Positions 11,428 to 23,832 are shown, counted from the first letter of the stretch. The stretch is DNA of 64,000 bases from Liolophura sinensis (GCF_032854445.1 NW_027017962.1:1-64000), one strand, 5' to 3'. A program made the numbers and translations. The notes: a model not told the origin generated them from the letters alone.

Positions 11428-11443
11428 ACGCTTGATATATCTC

Positions 11444-14400
11444 TTTTTTGTTTTTTTCGAGTAAGAAGTAATTTAATCACATTATTCAATTCAAAAGATG
11501 TATACAGTACAATTTACAATATTACGTATATCCTTACACGCAGTCCATTTTAAAAATTCAATATTACAAACTTTTTTAGACTGGTGTAAGATAAACCACA
11601 AATGACTTTAGCATAAAGATTAACTTGTCATCCTGCACCAAGGCCTAGTAAAACTGCTCCTATCAAGGAAATTGACATTAACCCTTGTGCGTATTTTGTT
11701 TTTAGCGGCGGCTACAATGCTGGTGACATTTCTTTGCTTTGCAACTTGAACATCAATGTTCTCTTATCTAGAATGGGCAGAAACCCAGCGTACAAGATAA
11801 AGCACGACGGAATTGAAAACATCTTGCACTATTCTGCATTGAACAAATAAATGATGCTGGGTTTCGGAGCCAGCACAAAAAACACACAAATGATCAGTTG
11901 CCACATGTCGCCTTAATAATCGCTCTTTTACAGGTAAAACATCATGCACCAATTTAAAACAAAATTATCTAAATTGTGGTCCAGGAATGTATGAAACACA
12001 TTTTTCCAAATAATATGCCACCTTAACTGAGGTGAAGCTAACATAACGCGTGGAATCTGAATAACCCTGGTAATCAATACATTGTAAATAAATTTGCTGC
12101 AGTACATAACACTTGGTAGCTGTTGACCGCAATACAACTCCTTTCAAGCACTTATGATAAACCTGTGAAATGGTTGCACATTTTCTGAGTGGGGAATGTT
12201 TAGGACAGACCTAACCAGTAAACCGCAAAATATTTCCAGTCAGCGGCTGTTCCATAGATCAGCTTTAGGATGTGACGAATAGCCAAAGCTTCACTTTTAC
12301 ACTCAACATGGTGCACATGTAATCCCCCACATGAGTATTTATTAGGAAGCACATCTCTCTTTAAACTTTCAGGTTTGTTGTCCCATAGAAACTTGAACAC
12401 AGTACGTGAACACAATGTTGTACATTTCGTTGGTAATAACATACACTGTGCCGTAAACCATAACACTGCAAGAGCTACAGTATTGATAAGTACTGAACGA
12501 CCTCTTAGGATAAGATTACCATTCCAAGAAGAGACATGTTTCTTTACTTTGCCTAAGACACGCCCAGAGTTCAAGGTTGCACTCCCTTTCCCGAAATGAA
12601 ATCCACAGGTTTTTGCGTTCTTCACCATGTTGATGCCGACATCGGATGTGGCGTTTGTTTTCCACTTACCAATCATTAGTGCTACAGTTTTTGAGAAATT
12701 TTTCCCATGACTTCTCGGCCAAATCTAGGACGGATGACAATGGCTTTTCTTCCGACAGCATTGCCATCGTGTCATGTGCAAATGCAGACACCTTCGCTTC
12801 TTTTTCCGTTCCGGGCATACGAACACCCCTGTACCTCAGTAAGGTATCGAATTAATAAAAGGTTCTCAGGATAATACATATAATAACGGTGAAAAGAACA
12901 AACTTGACGCACACCTCTACTCAGAGGAAATTCCTCAGTGATGTGTCCATTGAAAATAGCATTATTCGAAATATCTGTATAAGGCAAACCAACCCATTTA
13001 CCGGCCCATCAGGCCCAAATTTAAACTGCTTCAAAATCTTAAACAAAAACGACCAATCAACCCTGTCAAAAGATTTTTCCTGGCCTAAGTTCACAAAACA
13101 TGCCTTTAAATCTTTTTGCGCCATATAATCATAAACATTCCGTAATAAATGCAAATTATCAAAAATACTCCTCCCAGGAATGGCAAATGTTTGATTGGGC
13201 AAAACAAGTGAACTAGTTACATTCTTCAAACGATTACACAATGTTTGGGCCACAATTTTTCTAATCCATATTAAGCAAACTGTGAATTGTCAGAGTCTTT
13301 ACAAAGAAGTGTAATTAATCCTGATCGCTGTGAGGAACTTTTAACGTCCCTAAAACAGAAGTTAACAACTTTGGGAAATAACTTCCCTATTACAGACCAA
13401 AATTTCACATAAAACTCAGCTGGTAAACCATCATGACCAGGGGAGTGGTATTTAGACATGTGTGAGACCGCATGAAACAGTTCTTGCTCTGTTAGAAGAC
13501 TCTCACATGCCAATCTACAATCTTGTTTTAACTGCGGCGAGGTAGACAATAATTCATCCTGACAATCAAAATAGGTGGCTTGTTCAGAATACAGCTGCAT
13601 GTAACACGTTCTAACACAATCAGCTATATCATATTGATGGACATGAGAAGCAGAACCATTCTTGTGACAAATAACGTTTTTAATCATCTTTTCCCCCTCT
13701 GCCAACTTCCCTCCTAATAAAATATTTCGTCGGCTTTTATCCCTTGTCAAAATGTGAGGCTTTTGCCCTAATAAGAGCACCTGCATGAGCGACTTGGTTC
13801 ATTGTATTGATAGCTTTCTTAACATTTTCAATTTTTCCACGTTAGTAATAGGGTCTGACTTTAATTCATTCAGTTCTTTGTTCAGTTTTAAGAACTGACT
13901 CTTTCTTTTGAAATATATGTTCTTGCAATATTTGCGAACGACTTCTTTGCAATTAGCTTTAAACATATCGCATCTCTCTATTATATCTTCACTATAATTC
14001 TCCTCGATTTCACAATCATCAAATAAATTAACAGAGAACTCTTTAACCTGAGCAACAAACTCTTCATGAATTTCCAGTAGAAAGGTCCCATGCAATTATA
14101 CAGTCAAAATTAATATCAAAATACACACAAGAATGACCGGAAAATAACACATGAGTGACATCACACGCTGTAACGTAATCTTGAACACTACATAAGACGT
14201 AAAATATGTCTAGCCTGCTTGCGCTCTGGTTTCTAACCCAGGCATACATTTTCCTGTCTGGATAAAGTTTGCGGAAAATATCATTTATACCCAAATCTTT
14301 TTCTAAATCGTTGATTTCCTCTATACACTCGTTTCGAGATTTAACACCAGAGCTACCTCTATCTAGGGCAATGTTTTCTACACAATTAAAAGCACCACCG

Positions 14401-14924
14401 AGAATTATAATTTCACTTCATCTCATTACAGTATCTAAAATAGAAATGAACTCTTTCCTATCCTTTCCATTATTGGGAGCATAAATACAGATTTTAAAAG
14501 ATTTAAAGTTGTATTACTTACATCAGCCTTAACACTGATAAAACGTCCATGAGGACATCTAGTTACATTTTTAATAGCGCAATCTACACTGTATCTAATG
14601 ATAATTCCCACCCCACAACTTCTGGCAGATCCGTAAGCCCATTTCGCATCCCCAGGAATTTGCAAATTCTTAGCGTCATTAAAATATTGAAAATGAGTTT
14701 CTAGGAGAAACAAAATATCAATATTATTCTCAAAAACCAACTCTTTCAGCCGTTCTTGTTTAATACATTCGCGCAAACCATTAACATTTAAGGACGTAAA
14801 GCGAATACTACTTCACTTCGCCACAATCAAAAAGGGAAATAATGTAACGTACATACCCATCGTGAACGTATGAAAAAGCAAACTCAATCCTTATTCATCT
14901 GCCTCCTTCGAGCGAACTCTTTCC
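11444..14924 (-). mobile_element. second L1/Tx1-like LINE, antisense and 5'-truncated
   Basis: On minus it starts within the last codons of an ORF1, runs through a whole ORF2 and ends in an A-rich tail (T-runs at 11444-11457 on plus). The left flank is array 1, the right flank (CTCTTTAACTGTAATTGCC) is array 2, so it sits exactly on their boundary. Its proteins are clearly related to but diverged from the LINE at 1449. No target duplication is visible. Confidence 0.9.
11764..14776 (-). pseudogene. LINE ORF2, APE endonuclease/reverse transcriptase, multiply broken
   Basis: Pieces in several frames read in order from 14776: the endonuclease start (LLETHFQYF, GDAKWAYGSARSCGVGII), SASRLDIFY, then SPGHDGLPAEFY at about 13440. 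Next come LGQEKSFDRVDW and SRGVRQ near 12920-13100, and the C-terminal knuckle LCVFCAGSETQHHLFVQC near 11860. This is the same domain order as the first LINE. Stops and frameshifts separate every block, so it is a fossil. The core YADD region near 12760 is partly scrambled. Confidence 0.88.
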
Positions 14925-15746
14925 GCTCTTTAACTGTAATTGCCAACCATCAGCAGCTATACACGGCGATGTTGATTAATCGATTGCTTGGCTATAGTCT
15001 TAACGCAGCAATCTGTAAAATGAAATGAATATGTGGCGGTTAAAGAAACACCTGAGATAAGAGAAATGTCCAGAGTAAAACTTTGGTGTTTGCAAAGTAG
15101 CTAACACGGTTAAAGAAACACCTGAGATAAGAGAAATGTCCAGAGTAAAACTTTGGTGTTTGCAAAGTAGCCGTCGGGTTAATTCACACTTCTCGGACTA
15201 TCTTACGCCTAGAGATCGAGCTTAGAGCCTACGCCACCTTTATATCATACAAAAGGATCTCATATGGATTTGATCAGCAAACGGTTAAACAAGGCCACAA
15301 CTAAAGCAAAAAAAAATCTTGCTGGCAATTTTTATTGAATAATGTTAAGAAACACTGTTGTGAAATTTCCAATGCACAGCTATGTTTACATTTTAAAAAA
15401 AAAAAAGAAAACATCCATTTGTTATGATGATTACAAGAGAAATTTCGACAGTTTGTAAAGAATCAACTCTTTCTTTTTTTAACGGTTTATACATGTTATG
15501 TCGACAAATAAAGACGAAAATAAAAAAAAATTGGGAGCTGGTGGAAATGACAGAAAGTTTTCTCTGAGATTATTGCATTGCCAACACCCTTACATATATA
15601 AATGGAGTAAAGAGGTTTGCAGCCGTTAGGTTTTGTTTTACAAACACAGGATTTTTAAGGAAATGCCTGCAATGTCTCATTTTGTGGCAGAGCTTGATAG
15701 TTTTACGAATTCCAAAATGTATCAAAAAAATAAAACTTCATTTTAA

Positions 15747-15819
15747 AGCCCCCAGAGAGAATCGAACTCTCGACCCCTGGTTTACAAGACCAGTGCTCTA
15801 ACCGCTGAGCTATGGAGGC
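15747..15819 (-). tRNA. tRNA-Thr-TGT: tRNA-Thr(TGT), unit 1 (type A)
   Basis: On minus: GCCTCCATAGCTCAGCGG (A box), anticodon stem CTGGT/ACCAG with loop CTTGTAA (TGT), T arm AGTTCGATT, discriminator T. The acceptor has one T·G wobble. A TTTT run follows on minus. Looks functional. Confidence 0.95.
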
Positions 15820-16397
15820 TTCATTTCTCCTTAATAGACATGAAAAGCTCTTTGACTGTAATTGCCAACCATCTGCTGCTATACACGGCGATGTTGATTA
15901 ATCGATCGCTTGGCTGTGATTTTAACGCAGTAATCTGTAAAATGAAATAAATACGTGGCGGTAAAAAACAAATTGAGAAAAGAGATAAGAGAAATGTCCA
16001 GAGTAAAGCTTTAGTGTTTGCAAAGTAGCTGTCGGGTTATTCCACACTTGTCGGAGTATGGTACACCTACAGATCGGGCTCAGAGCCTACGCCACCTTTA
16101 TATCATACGAAAGGATCTCCAATGGATTTGATCAGCAAACGGTTAAACAAGGCCACAACTGAATCTAAAAATATCTTGCTGGCAATCTTTATAGAATAAT
16201 GTCAAAAAACACTGATGGGAAATTTCCAATGGACAACAGTGGTCACATTTAAAAAACGAAATTCAAAAAAATGAAACATGCATTTGTTATAATGATAACA
16301 AGAAATATTACGACTGTTTAAAAAAAATAAACTTTTTTAACGGATTATACATGTTCTGTAGACAAATAAAGATGAGAATATAAAGATTGGGAGATGG

Positions 16398-16528
16398 TGG
16401 ATTTTTTTTGTTTTGATTGGTGTTTTACGCCGTACTGAAGAATATTTCACTTATACGACGGCGGCCAGCATTATGGTGGGTGGAAACCGGGCACAGCCCG
16501 GGGGAAACCCACGACCATCCGCAGGTTG
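16398..16528 (-). mobile_element. SINE 3' part in a type B unit
   Basis: TTTGATTGGTGTTTTACGCC through GGCCAGCATTATGGTGGGTG to CCATCCGCAGGTTG matches the 3' half of the SINE at 2916, antisense. The tRNA head is missing. It is part of the tandem unit rather than an independent insertion (see 21032 and 23702). Confidence 0.88.
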
Positions 16529-16736
16529 GGAGCTTTTGGAAATGACAGAAAGTTTTCTCTGAAATATTGCATTGCCAACACACTTACATATATAAATGGA
16601 ATAAAGAAGTTTGTAGCCATTAGGTTTTGTTTAACAAACAGATTATTTGAATGGAAACCCCTGCCACGTCTCATTTTTTTGGCAGAGCTTGATTGTTTTA
16701 TGGATTTCATTATACATCAAAAAGATTTCAACTTTA

Positions 16737-16809
16737 AGCCTCCAGAGAGGATCGAACTCTCGACCCCTGGTTTACAAGACCAGTGCTCTAACCGCTGAGC
16801 TATGGAGGC
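16737..16809 (-). tRNA. tRNA-Thr-TGT: tRNA-Thr(TGT), type B
   Basis: As the first copy, but the 3' acceptor strand reads TGGAGGC, fully pairing with GCCTCCA, and the T arm is AGTTCGATCCT. Anticodon TGT. Looks functional. Confidence 0.95.
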
Positions 16810-17520
16810 TTCAGTTCTCTTTAAGAGACATTATAAGCTCTTTGGCTGTAATTGCCAACCATCTGTTGCTATACACGGCGATGCTGATTAATCGATCGCT
16901 TGTCTATGGTTTCAACGCAGCAATCTGTAAAATGAAATGAATACGTGGCGGTAAAAAACCATTTGAGATAAGAGAAATGTCCAGAGTAAAGCTTTAGTGT
17001 TTGCAAAGTAGCTGTCGGGTTATTGCACACTTGTTGGAGTGTGGTACGCCTACAGATCGGGCTCAGAGCCTACGCCACCTTTATATCATACAAAAGGATC
17101 TCCAGTGGATTTGATCAGCAAAGGGTTAAACAAGGCCACAACTCAAGCTGAAAATATCTTGCTGGCAATTTTTATTGAATAATGTTAAGAAACACTGTTG
17201 GGAAATTTCCAATGCACAGCTATGTTTACATTTAAAAAAAAAAGAAAACATCCATTTGTTATGATGATTACAAGAGAAATTTCGACAGCTTGTAAAGAAT
17301 CAACTCTTTCTTTTTTTAACAGTTTATACATGTTCTGTCGACAAATACAGACGAGAATAAAAAAAAATTGGGAGCTGGTGGAAATGACAAAAAGTTTTCT
17401 CTGAGATTATTGCATTGCCAACACACTTACATATATAAATGGAGTAAAGATGTTTGCAGCCATTAGGTTTTGTTTTACAAACACAGGATTTTTAAGGAAA
17501 TCCCTGCAACGTCTCATTTT

Positions 17521-17618
17521 TTTTTTTTTTGAAAATTGTTAAATTTATTCCCAGATTGTCTTCAAATACACAAAAGATTCCACAATACCCGGCTATCACA
17601 AACTTTTGAAATCACAAG
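17521..17618 (-). mobile_element. severely 5'-truncated LINE 3' end
   Basis: Reverse complement of the last ~98 bp of the LINE at 1449-6926 (CTTGTGATTTCAAAAGTTTG ... AATAAATT ... A-run). It is flanked by an imperfect 18-bp target duplication, CCTGCAACGTCTCATTTT at 17503 and CCTGCAATGTCTCATTTT at 17619. Typical dead-on-arrival target-primed insertion. Confidence 0.93.
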
Positions 17619-17699
17619 CCTGCAATGTCTCATTTTGTGGCAGAGCTTGATAGTTTTACGAATTCCAAAATGTATCAAAAAAATAAAACTTGTTTTTAA

Positions 17700-17772
17700 A
17701 GCCCCCAGAGAGAATCGAACTCTCGACCCCTGGTTTACAAGACCAGTGCTCTAACCGCTGAGCTATGGAGGC
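17700..17772 (-). tRNA. tRNA-Thr-TGT: tRNA-Thr(TGT), type A
   Basis: Identical in gene sequence to the copy at 15747. A duplicated LINE end lies about 80 bp beyond its 3' side, separated from it by array spacer. Looks functional. Confidence 0.95.
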
Positions 17773-18300
17773 TTTATTTCTCCTTAATAGACATGAAAAG
17801 CTCTTTGACTGTAATTGCCAACCATCTGCCGCTATACACGGCGATGTTGATTAATCGATCGCTTGGCTGTGATTTTAAAGCAGTAATCTGTAAGATGAAA
17901 TGAATACGTGACGTTAAAAAACAAATTGAGAAAAGAGATAAGAGAAATGTCCAGAGTAAAGCTTTGGTGTTTGCAAAGTAGCTGTCGGGTTATTGCACAC
18001 TTGTTGGAGTGTGGTACGCCTACAGATCGGGCTCAGAGCCTACGCCACCTTTATATCATACAAAAGGATCTCCAATGGATTTGATCAGCAAACGGTTAAA
18101 CAAGGCCACAACTAAAGCTGAAAATATCTTGCTGGCAATTTTTTATAGAGTAATGTTAAGAAACACTGTTGGGAAATTTCCAATGTACAGCAGTGTTCAC
18201 ATTTAAAAAAATAAATTCAAAAAAAAACTAAAACATCCATTTATTTTAATGTTTACAAGAGAAATTTCGACAGTTTGTAAAAAATAAACTGTGTCTGTTT

Positions 18301-18373
18301 GAAACGGCCAGCATTATGGTGGGTGGAAACAGGGCACAGCTCGGGGGAAACCCACGACCATCCGCAGGTTGGG
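18301..18373 (-). mobile_element. SINE fragment, shortened further
   Basis: Keeps only CGGCCAGCATTATGGTGGGTG to CCATCCGCAGGTTGGGAG. The 3' end of the SINE is deleted compared with the equivalent piece at 16398. Confidence 0.85.
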
Positions 18374-18580
18374 AGCTGGTGGAAATGACAGAAAGTTTTC
18401 TCTGAGATTATTGCATTGCCAACACACTTATATATATAAATGGAGTAAAGAAGTTTGCAGCCATTAGGTTTTGTTTAACAAACAGATTATTTGAATGGAA
18501 ACCCCTGCCACGTCTCATTTTTTTGGCAGAGCTTGATTGTTTTATCTATTTCATTATACATCAGAAAGATTTCAACTTTA

Positions 18581-18653
18581 AGCCTCCAGAGAGGATCGAA
18601 CTCTCGACCCCTGGTTTACAAGACCAGTGCTCTAACCGCTGAGCTATGGAGGC
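18581..18653 (-). tRNA. tRNA-Thr-TGT: tRNA-Thr(TGT), type B
   Basis: Identical in gene sequence to the copy at 16737, with a fully paired acceptor stem. Looks functional. Confidence 0.95.
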
Positions 18654-19364
18654 TTCAGTTCTCTTTAAGAGACATTATAAGCTCTTTGGCTGTAATTGCC
18701 AACCATCTGTTGCTATACACGGCGATGCTGATTAATCGATCGCTTGTCTATGGTTTCAACGCAGCAATCTGTAAAATGAAATGAATACGTGGCGGTAAAA
18801 AACCATTTGAGATAAGAGAAATGTCCAGAGTAAAGCTTTGGTGTTTGCAAAGTAGCTGTCGGGTTATTGCACACTTGTTGGAGTGTGGTACGCCTACAGA
18901 TCGGGCTCAGAGCCTACGCCACCTTTATATCATACAAAAGGATCTCCAGTGGATTTGATCAGCAAAGGGTTAAACAAGACCACAACTCAAGCTGAAAATA
19001 TCTTGCTGGCAATTTTTATTGAATAATGTTAAGAAACACTGTTGTTAAATTTCCAATGCACAGCTATGTTTACATTTAAAAAAAAAAGAAAACATCCATT
19101 TGTTATGATGATTACAAGAGAAATTTCGACAGCTTGTAAAGAATCAACTCTTTCTTTTTTTAACGGTTTATACATGTTCTGTCGACAAATAAAGACGAGA
19201 ATAAAAAAAAATTGGGAGCTGGTGGAAATGACAAAAAGTTTTCTCTGAGATTATTGCATTGCCAACACACTTACATATATAAATGGAGTAAAGATGTTTG
19301 CAGCCATTAGGTTTTGTTTTACAAACACAGGATTTTTAAGGAAATCCCTGCAACGTCTCATTTT

Positions 19365-19459
19365 TTTTTTTTAAAATTGTTAAATTTATTCCCAGATTGT
19401 CCTCAAATACACAAAAGATTTCACAATACCCGGCTATCACAAACTTTTGAAATCACAAG
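19365..19459 (-). mobile_element. duplicate of the truncated LINE 3' end
   Basis: Same LINE piece, same truncation point and same flanking duplication (19347 and 19460) as at 17521. It is the same insertion copied with its surrounding tRNA-Thr units. Confidence 0.93.
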
Positions 19460-19540
19460 CCTGCAATGTCTCATTTTGTGGCAGAGCTTGATAGTTTTAC
19501 GAATTCCAAAATGTATCAAAAAAATAAAACTTATTTTTAA

Positions 19541-19613
19541 AGCCCCCAGAGAGAATCGAACTCTCGACCCCTGGTTTACAAGACCAGTGCTCTAACCGCT
19601 GAGCTATGGAGGC
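19541..19613 (-). tRNA. tRNA-Thr-TGT: tRNA-Thr(TGT), type A
   Basis: Identical in gene sequence to 15747 and 17700. It belongs to the duplicated block that also carries the truncated LINE end. Looks functional. Confidence 0.95.
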
Positions 19614-20400
19614 TTTATTTCTCCTTAATAGACATTATAAGCTCTTTGACTGTAATTGCCAACCATCTGCTGCTATACACGGCGATGTTGATTAATCGAT
19701 CGCTTAGCTGTGATTTTAAAGCAGTAATCTGTAAGATGAAATGAATACGTGACGTTAAAAAACAAATTGAGAAAAGAGATAAGAGAAATGTCCAGAGTAA
19801 AGCTTTGGTGTTTGCAAAGTAGCTGTCGGGTTATTGCACACTTGTTGGAGTGTGGTACGCCTACAGATCGGGCTCAGAGCCTACGCCACCTTTATATCAT
19901 ACAAAAGGATCTCCAATGGATTTGATCAGCAAACGGTTAAACAAGGCCACAACTAAAGCTGAAAATATCTTGCTGGCAATTTTTTATAGAGTAATGTTAA
20001 GAAACACTGTTGGGAAATTTCCAATGTACAGCAGTGTTCACATTTAAAAAAATAAATTCAAAAAAAAAAATAAAACGTCCATTTATTTTAATGTTTACAA
20101 GAGAAATTTCGACAGTTTGTAAAAAATAAACTGTGTCTGTTTGAAACGGTTTATACATGTTCTGTCGACAAATAAAGAAGACAATAAAAACACTGGGTGC
20201 TGGTGGAAAAGACAGAAAGTTTTCTCTGAGATTATTGCATTGCCAACACACTTACATATATAAATGGAGTAAAGGAGTTTGCAGACTGTAGGTTATGTTT
20301 TACAAACGGTGGATTTTAAAGGAAAGCCCTGCCGTGTCTCATTTTGTGGCAGAGTTAAGTAGTTTTTACGGATTCCATTGTACAACAAGAAAAAAACCTT

Positions 20401-20451
20401 CTCGACTCCTGGTTTACAAGACCAGTGCTCTAACCGCTGAGCTATGGAGGC
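20401..20451 (-). pseudogene. tRNA-Thr 5'-half gene (type C)
   Basis: Acceptor 5' strand, D arm and complete TGT anticodon arm are kept. The sequence breaks off just after the anticodon stem into an A-run, so T arm, B box and 3' acceptor are gone. Same breakpoint as four other copies. Confidence 0.88.
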
Positions 20452-21031
20452 TTCATTTCTTTTATGTAGACTATAAAAGGTCTATGACTGTAATTGCCAA
20501 CCATCTGCCGCTATACACGGCGATGTTGATTAATCGACTGCTTGGCTGTTTTTTTAACGCAGCAATCTGTAAAATGAAATGAATACGCTGCGGTAAACAA
20601 CAAATTGAGAAAGGGGATAAGAGAAATAACCAGAGTAAAGCTTTAGTGTTTGCAAAGTAGCTGTCGGGTTATTCCGCACTTGTCGGAGTGTGGCACGCCT
20701 ACAGATCGAGCTCAGAGCCTACGCCACCTTTATATCATACAAACGGATCTCATATGGATTTGATCAGCAAACGGTTAAACAAGGCCACAATTCAAGCCGA
20801 AACAATCTTGCTGGCAATCTTTAAAGAATAATGTTAAGAAACACTGATGGGAAATTTCCAATGGACAACAGTGTTCACATTTAAAAAACGAAATTCAAAA
20901 AAATGAAACATCCATTTGTTATAATGATAACAAGAAATATTACGACTGTTTAAAAAAAAAAAACTTTTTTAACGGATTATACATGTTCTGTAGACAAATA
21001 AAGATGGGAATATAAAGATTGGGAGCTGGTG

Positions 21032-21165
21032 GATTTTTTTTGTTTTGATTGGTGTTTTACGCCGTACTGAAGAATATTTCACTTATACGACGGCGGCCAG
21101 CATTATGGTGGGTGGAAACCGGGCACAGCCCGGGGGAAACCCACGACCATCCGCAGGTTGGGAGC
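21032..21165 (-). mobile_element. SINE 3' part in a type B unit
   Basis: Same piece, same breakpoints and same GTACTGAAGAATA variant as at 16398, so both come from one ancestral insertion spread by unit duplication. Confidence 0.88.
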
Positions 21166-21368
21166 TGGTGGAAATGACAGAAAGTTTTCCCTGAGATTAT
21201 TGCATTGCCAACACACTTACATATATAAATGGAGCAAAGAAGTTTGCAGCCATTAGGTTTTGTTTAACAAACAGATTATTTTAATGGAAACCCCTGCCAC
21301 GTCTCATTTTTTGGCAGAGCTTGATTGTTTTATGGATTTCATTATACATCAAAAAGATTTCAACTTTA

Positions 21369-21441
21369 AGCCTCCAGAGAGGATCGAACTCTCGACCCCT
21401 GGTTTACAAGACCAGTGCTCTAACCGCTGAGCTATGGAGGC
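21369..21441 (-). tRNA. tRNA-Thr-TGT: tRNA-Thr(TGT), type B
   Basis: Identical in gene sequence to 16737 and 18581. Looks functional. Confidence 0.95.
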
Positions 21442-22214
21442 TTCAGTTCTCTTTAAGAGACATTATAAGCTCTTTGGCTGTAATTGCCAACCATCTGTTG
21501 CTATACACGGCGATGCTGATTAATCGATCGCTTGTCTATGGTTTCAACGCAGCAATCTGTAAAATGAAATGAATACGTGGCGGTAAAAAACCATTTGAGA
21601 TAAGAGAAATGTCCAGAGTAAAGCTTTAGTGTTTGCAAAGTAGCTGTCGGGTTATTGCACACTTGTTGGAGTGTGGTACGCCTACAGATCGGGCTCAGAG
21701 CCTACGCCACCTTTATATCATACAAAAGGATCTCCAGTGGATTTGATCAGCAAAGGGTTAAACAAGGCCACAACTCAAGCTGAAAATATCTTGCTGGCAA
21801 TTTTTATTGAATAATGTTAAGAAACACTGTTGGGAAATTTCCAATGCACAGCTATGTTTACATTTAAAAAAAAAAGAAAACATCCATTTGTTATGATGAT
21901 TACAAGAGAAATTTCGACAGTTTGTTAAGAATCAACTCTTTCTTTTTTTAACAGTTTATACATGTTCTGTCGACAAATAAAGACTAGAATTAAAAAAATT
22001 GGGAGCTGGTGGAAATGACAGAAAGTTTTCTCTGAGGTTATTGCATTGCCAACACACTTACATATATAAATGGAGTAAAGATGTTTGCAGCCATTAAGTT
22101 TTGTTTTACAAACACAGGATTTTTAAGGAAATGCCTGCAATGTCTCATTTTGTGGCAGAGCTTGATAGTTTTACGAATTCCAAAATTTATCAAAAAATTA
22201 AAACTTGTTTTTAA

Positions 22215-22287
22215 AGCCCCCAGAGAGAATCGAACTCTCGACCCTTGGTTTACAAGACCAGTGCTCTAACCGCTGAGCTATGGAGGC
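22215..22287 (-). tRNA. tRNA-Thr-TGT: tRNA-Thr(TGT), type A with an anticodon-stem mismatch
   Basis: As other type A genes except that the anticodon stem reads ACCAA on its 3' side, giving a C27·A43 mismatch. Promoter boxes and TGT anticodon are intact. Expression is plausible; stability may be lower. Confidence 0.82.
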
Positions 22288-23071
22288 TTCATTTCTCCTG
22301 AATAGACATGAAAAGCCCTTTGACTGTAATTGCCAACCATCTGCTGCTATACACGGCGATGTTGATTAATCGATCGCTTGGCTGTGATTTTAAAGCAGTA
22401 ATCTGTAAGATGAAATGAATACGTGACGTTAAAAAACTAATTGAGAAAAGAGATAAGAGAAATGTCCAGAGTAAAGCTTTGGTGTTTGCAAAGTAGGTGC
22501 CGGGTTATTCCACACTTGTCGGAGTATGGTACACCTACAGATCGGGCTCAGAGCCTACGCCACCTTTATATCATACAAAAGGATCTCCAATGGATTTGAT
22601 CAGCAAACGGTTAAACAAGGCCATAACTGAAGCTGAAAATATCTTGCTGGAAACTTTTAAAGAATAATGTTAAGAAACACTGTTGGGAAATTTCCAATGT
22701 ACAGCAGTGTTCACATTTAAAAAAATAAATTCAAAAAAAAAAAAAACGTCCATTTATTTTAATGATTACAAGAGAAATTTCCACAGTTTGTAAAAAATAA
22801 ACTGTGTCTGTTTGAAACGGTTTATACATGTTCTGTCGACAAATAAAGACGAAAAATAAAAGACTGGGAGCTGGTGGAAATGACAGAAAGTTTTCTCTGA
22901 GATTATTGCATTGCCAACACACTTACATATATAAATGGAGTAAAGGAGTTTGCAGACTGTAGGTTATGTTTTACAAACGGTGGGTTTTAAAGGAAAGCCC
23001 TGCCGTGTCTAATTTTGTGCCAGAGTTAAGTAGTTTTTACGGATTCCATTGTACAACAAGAAAAAATCCTT

Positions 23072-23122
23072 CTCAACTCCTGGTTTACAAGACCAGTGCT
23101 CTAACCGACGAGTTATGGAGGC
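23072..23122 (-). pseudogene. tRNA-Thr 5'-half gene (type C), further mutated
   Basis: Same truncation as the copy at 20401, with extra changes in the D arm (ACCGACGAGTTATGG on plus). Not functional as a tRNA. Confidence 0.85.
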
Positions 23123-23701
23123 TTCATTTCTTTTATGTAGACTTTAAAAGGTCTTTGACTGTAATTGCCAACCATCTGCCGCTATGCACGGCGATGTTGA
23201 TTAATCGATCGATCGGCTGTGGTTTTAACGCAGCAATCTGTAAAATGTAATAAATTCGTGGCGGTAAACAACAAATTGAGAAAGGGGATAAGAGAAATAT
23301 CCAGAGTAAAGCTTTAGTGTTCGCAAAGTAGCTGTCGGGTTATTGCACGCTTGTCGGAGTATGGTACACCTACAGATCGAGCTTAGGGCTTCCGCCACCT
23401 TTTTATCATACAAGGGATATCTAATGGATTTGATCAGCGAACGGTTAAACAAGGCCACAACTCAAGCCGAAACAATCTTGCTGGCAATCTTTAAAGAATA
23501 ATGTTAAGAAACACTGATGGGAAATTTCCAATGGACAACAGTGTTCACATTTAAAAAACGAAATTCAAAAAAATGAAACATCCATTTGTTATAATGATAA
23601 CAAGAAAAGTTACGACTGTTTAAAAAAAATAAACTTTTTTTAACGGATTATACATGTTCTGTAGACAAATAAAGATGGGAATATAAAGATTGGGAGTTGG
23701 T

Positions 23702-23832
23702 GGATTTTTTTTGTTTTGATTGGTGTTTTACGCCGTACTGAAGAATATTTCACTTATACGACGGCGGCCAGCATTATGGTGGGTGGAAACCGGGCACAGC
23801 CCGGGGGAAACCCACGACCATCAGCAGGTTGG
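23702..23832 (-). mobile_element. SINE 3' part before a type C unit
   Basis: Same piece and variant as at 16398 and 21032, now next to a 5'-half tRNA unit. This points to exchange between unit types. Confidence 0.87.

Larger units (their letters stand above)
6927..11443. repeat. tRNA array 1, remaining units
   Basis: Array sequence resumes with CAACGGTCTGTGTGGT, a point about 900 bp further along the unit than where it broke off at 1448. Further unit starts (CAGATGTACCCACC) occur near 7168 and 9547. The unit in between is shortened: GGGAAAATAT near 8411 runs straight into AAGCTTTGG, removing about 240 bp. The units after 9547 are clearly more diverged, carry a C-run at about 10043-10061, and the last is cut at 11443 by a second LINE. 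Confidence 0.9.
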
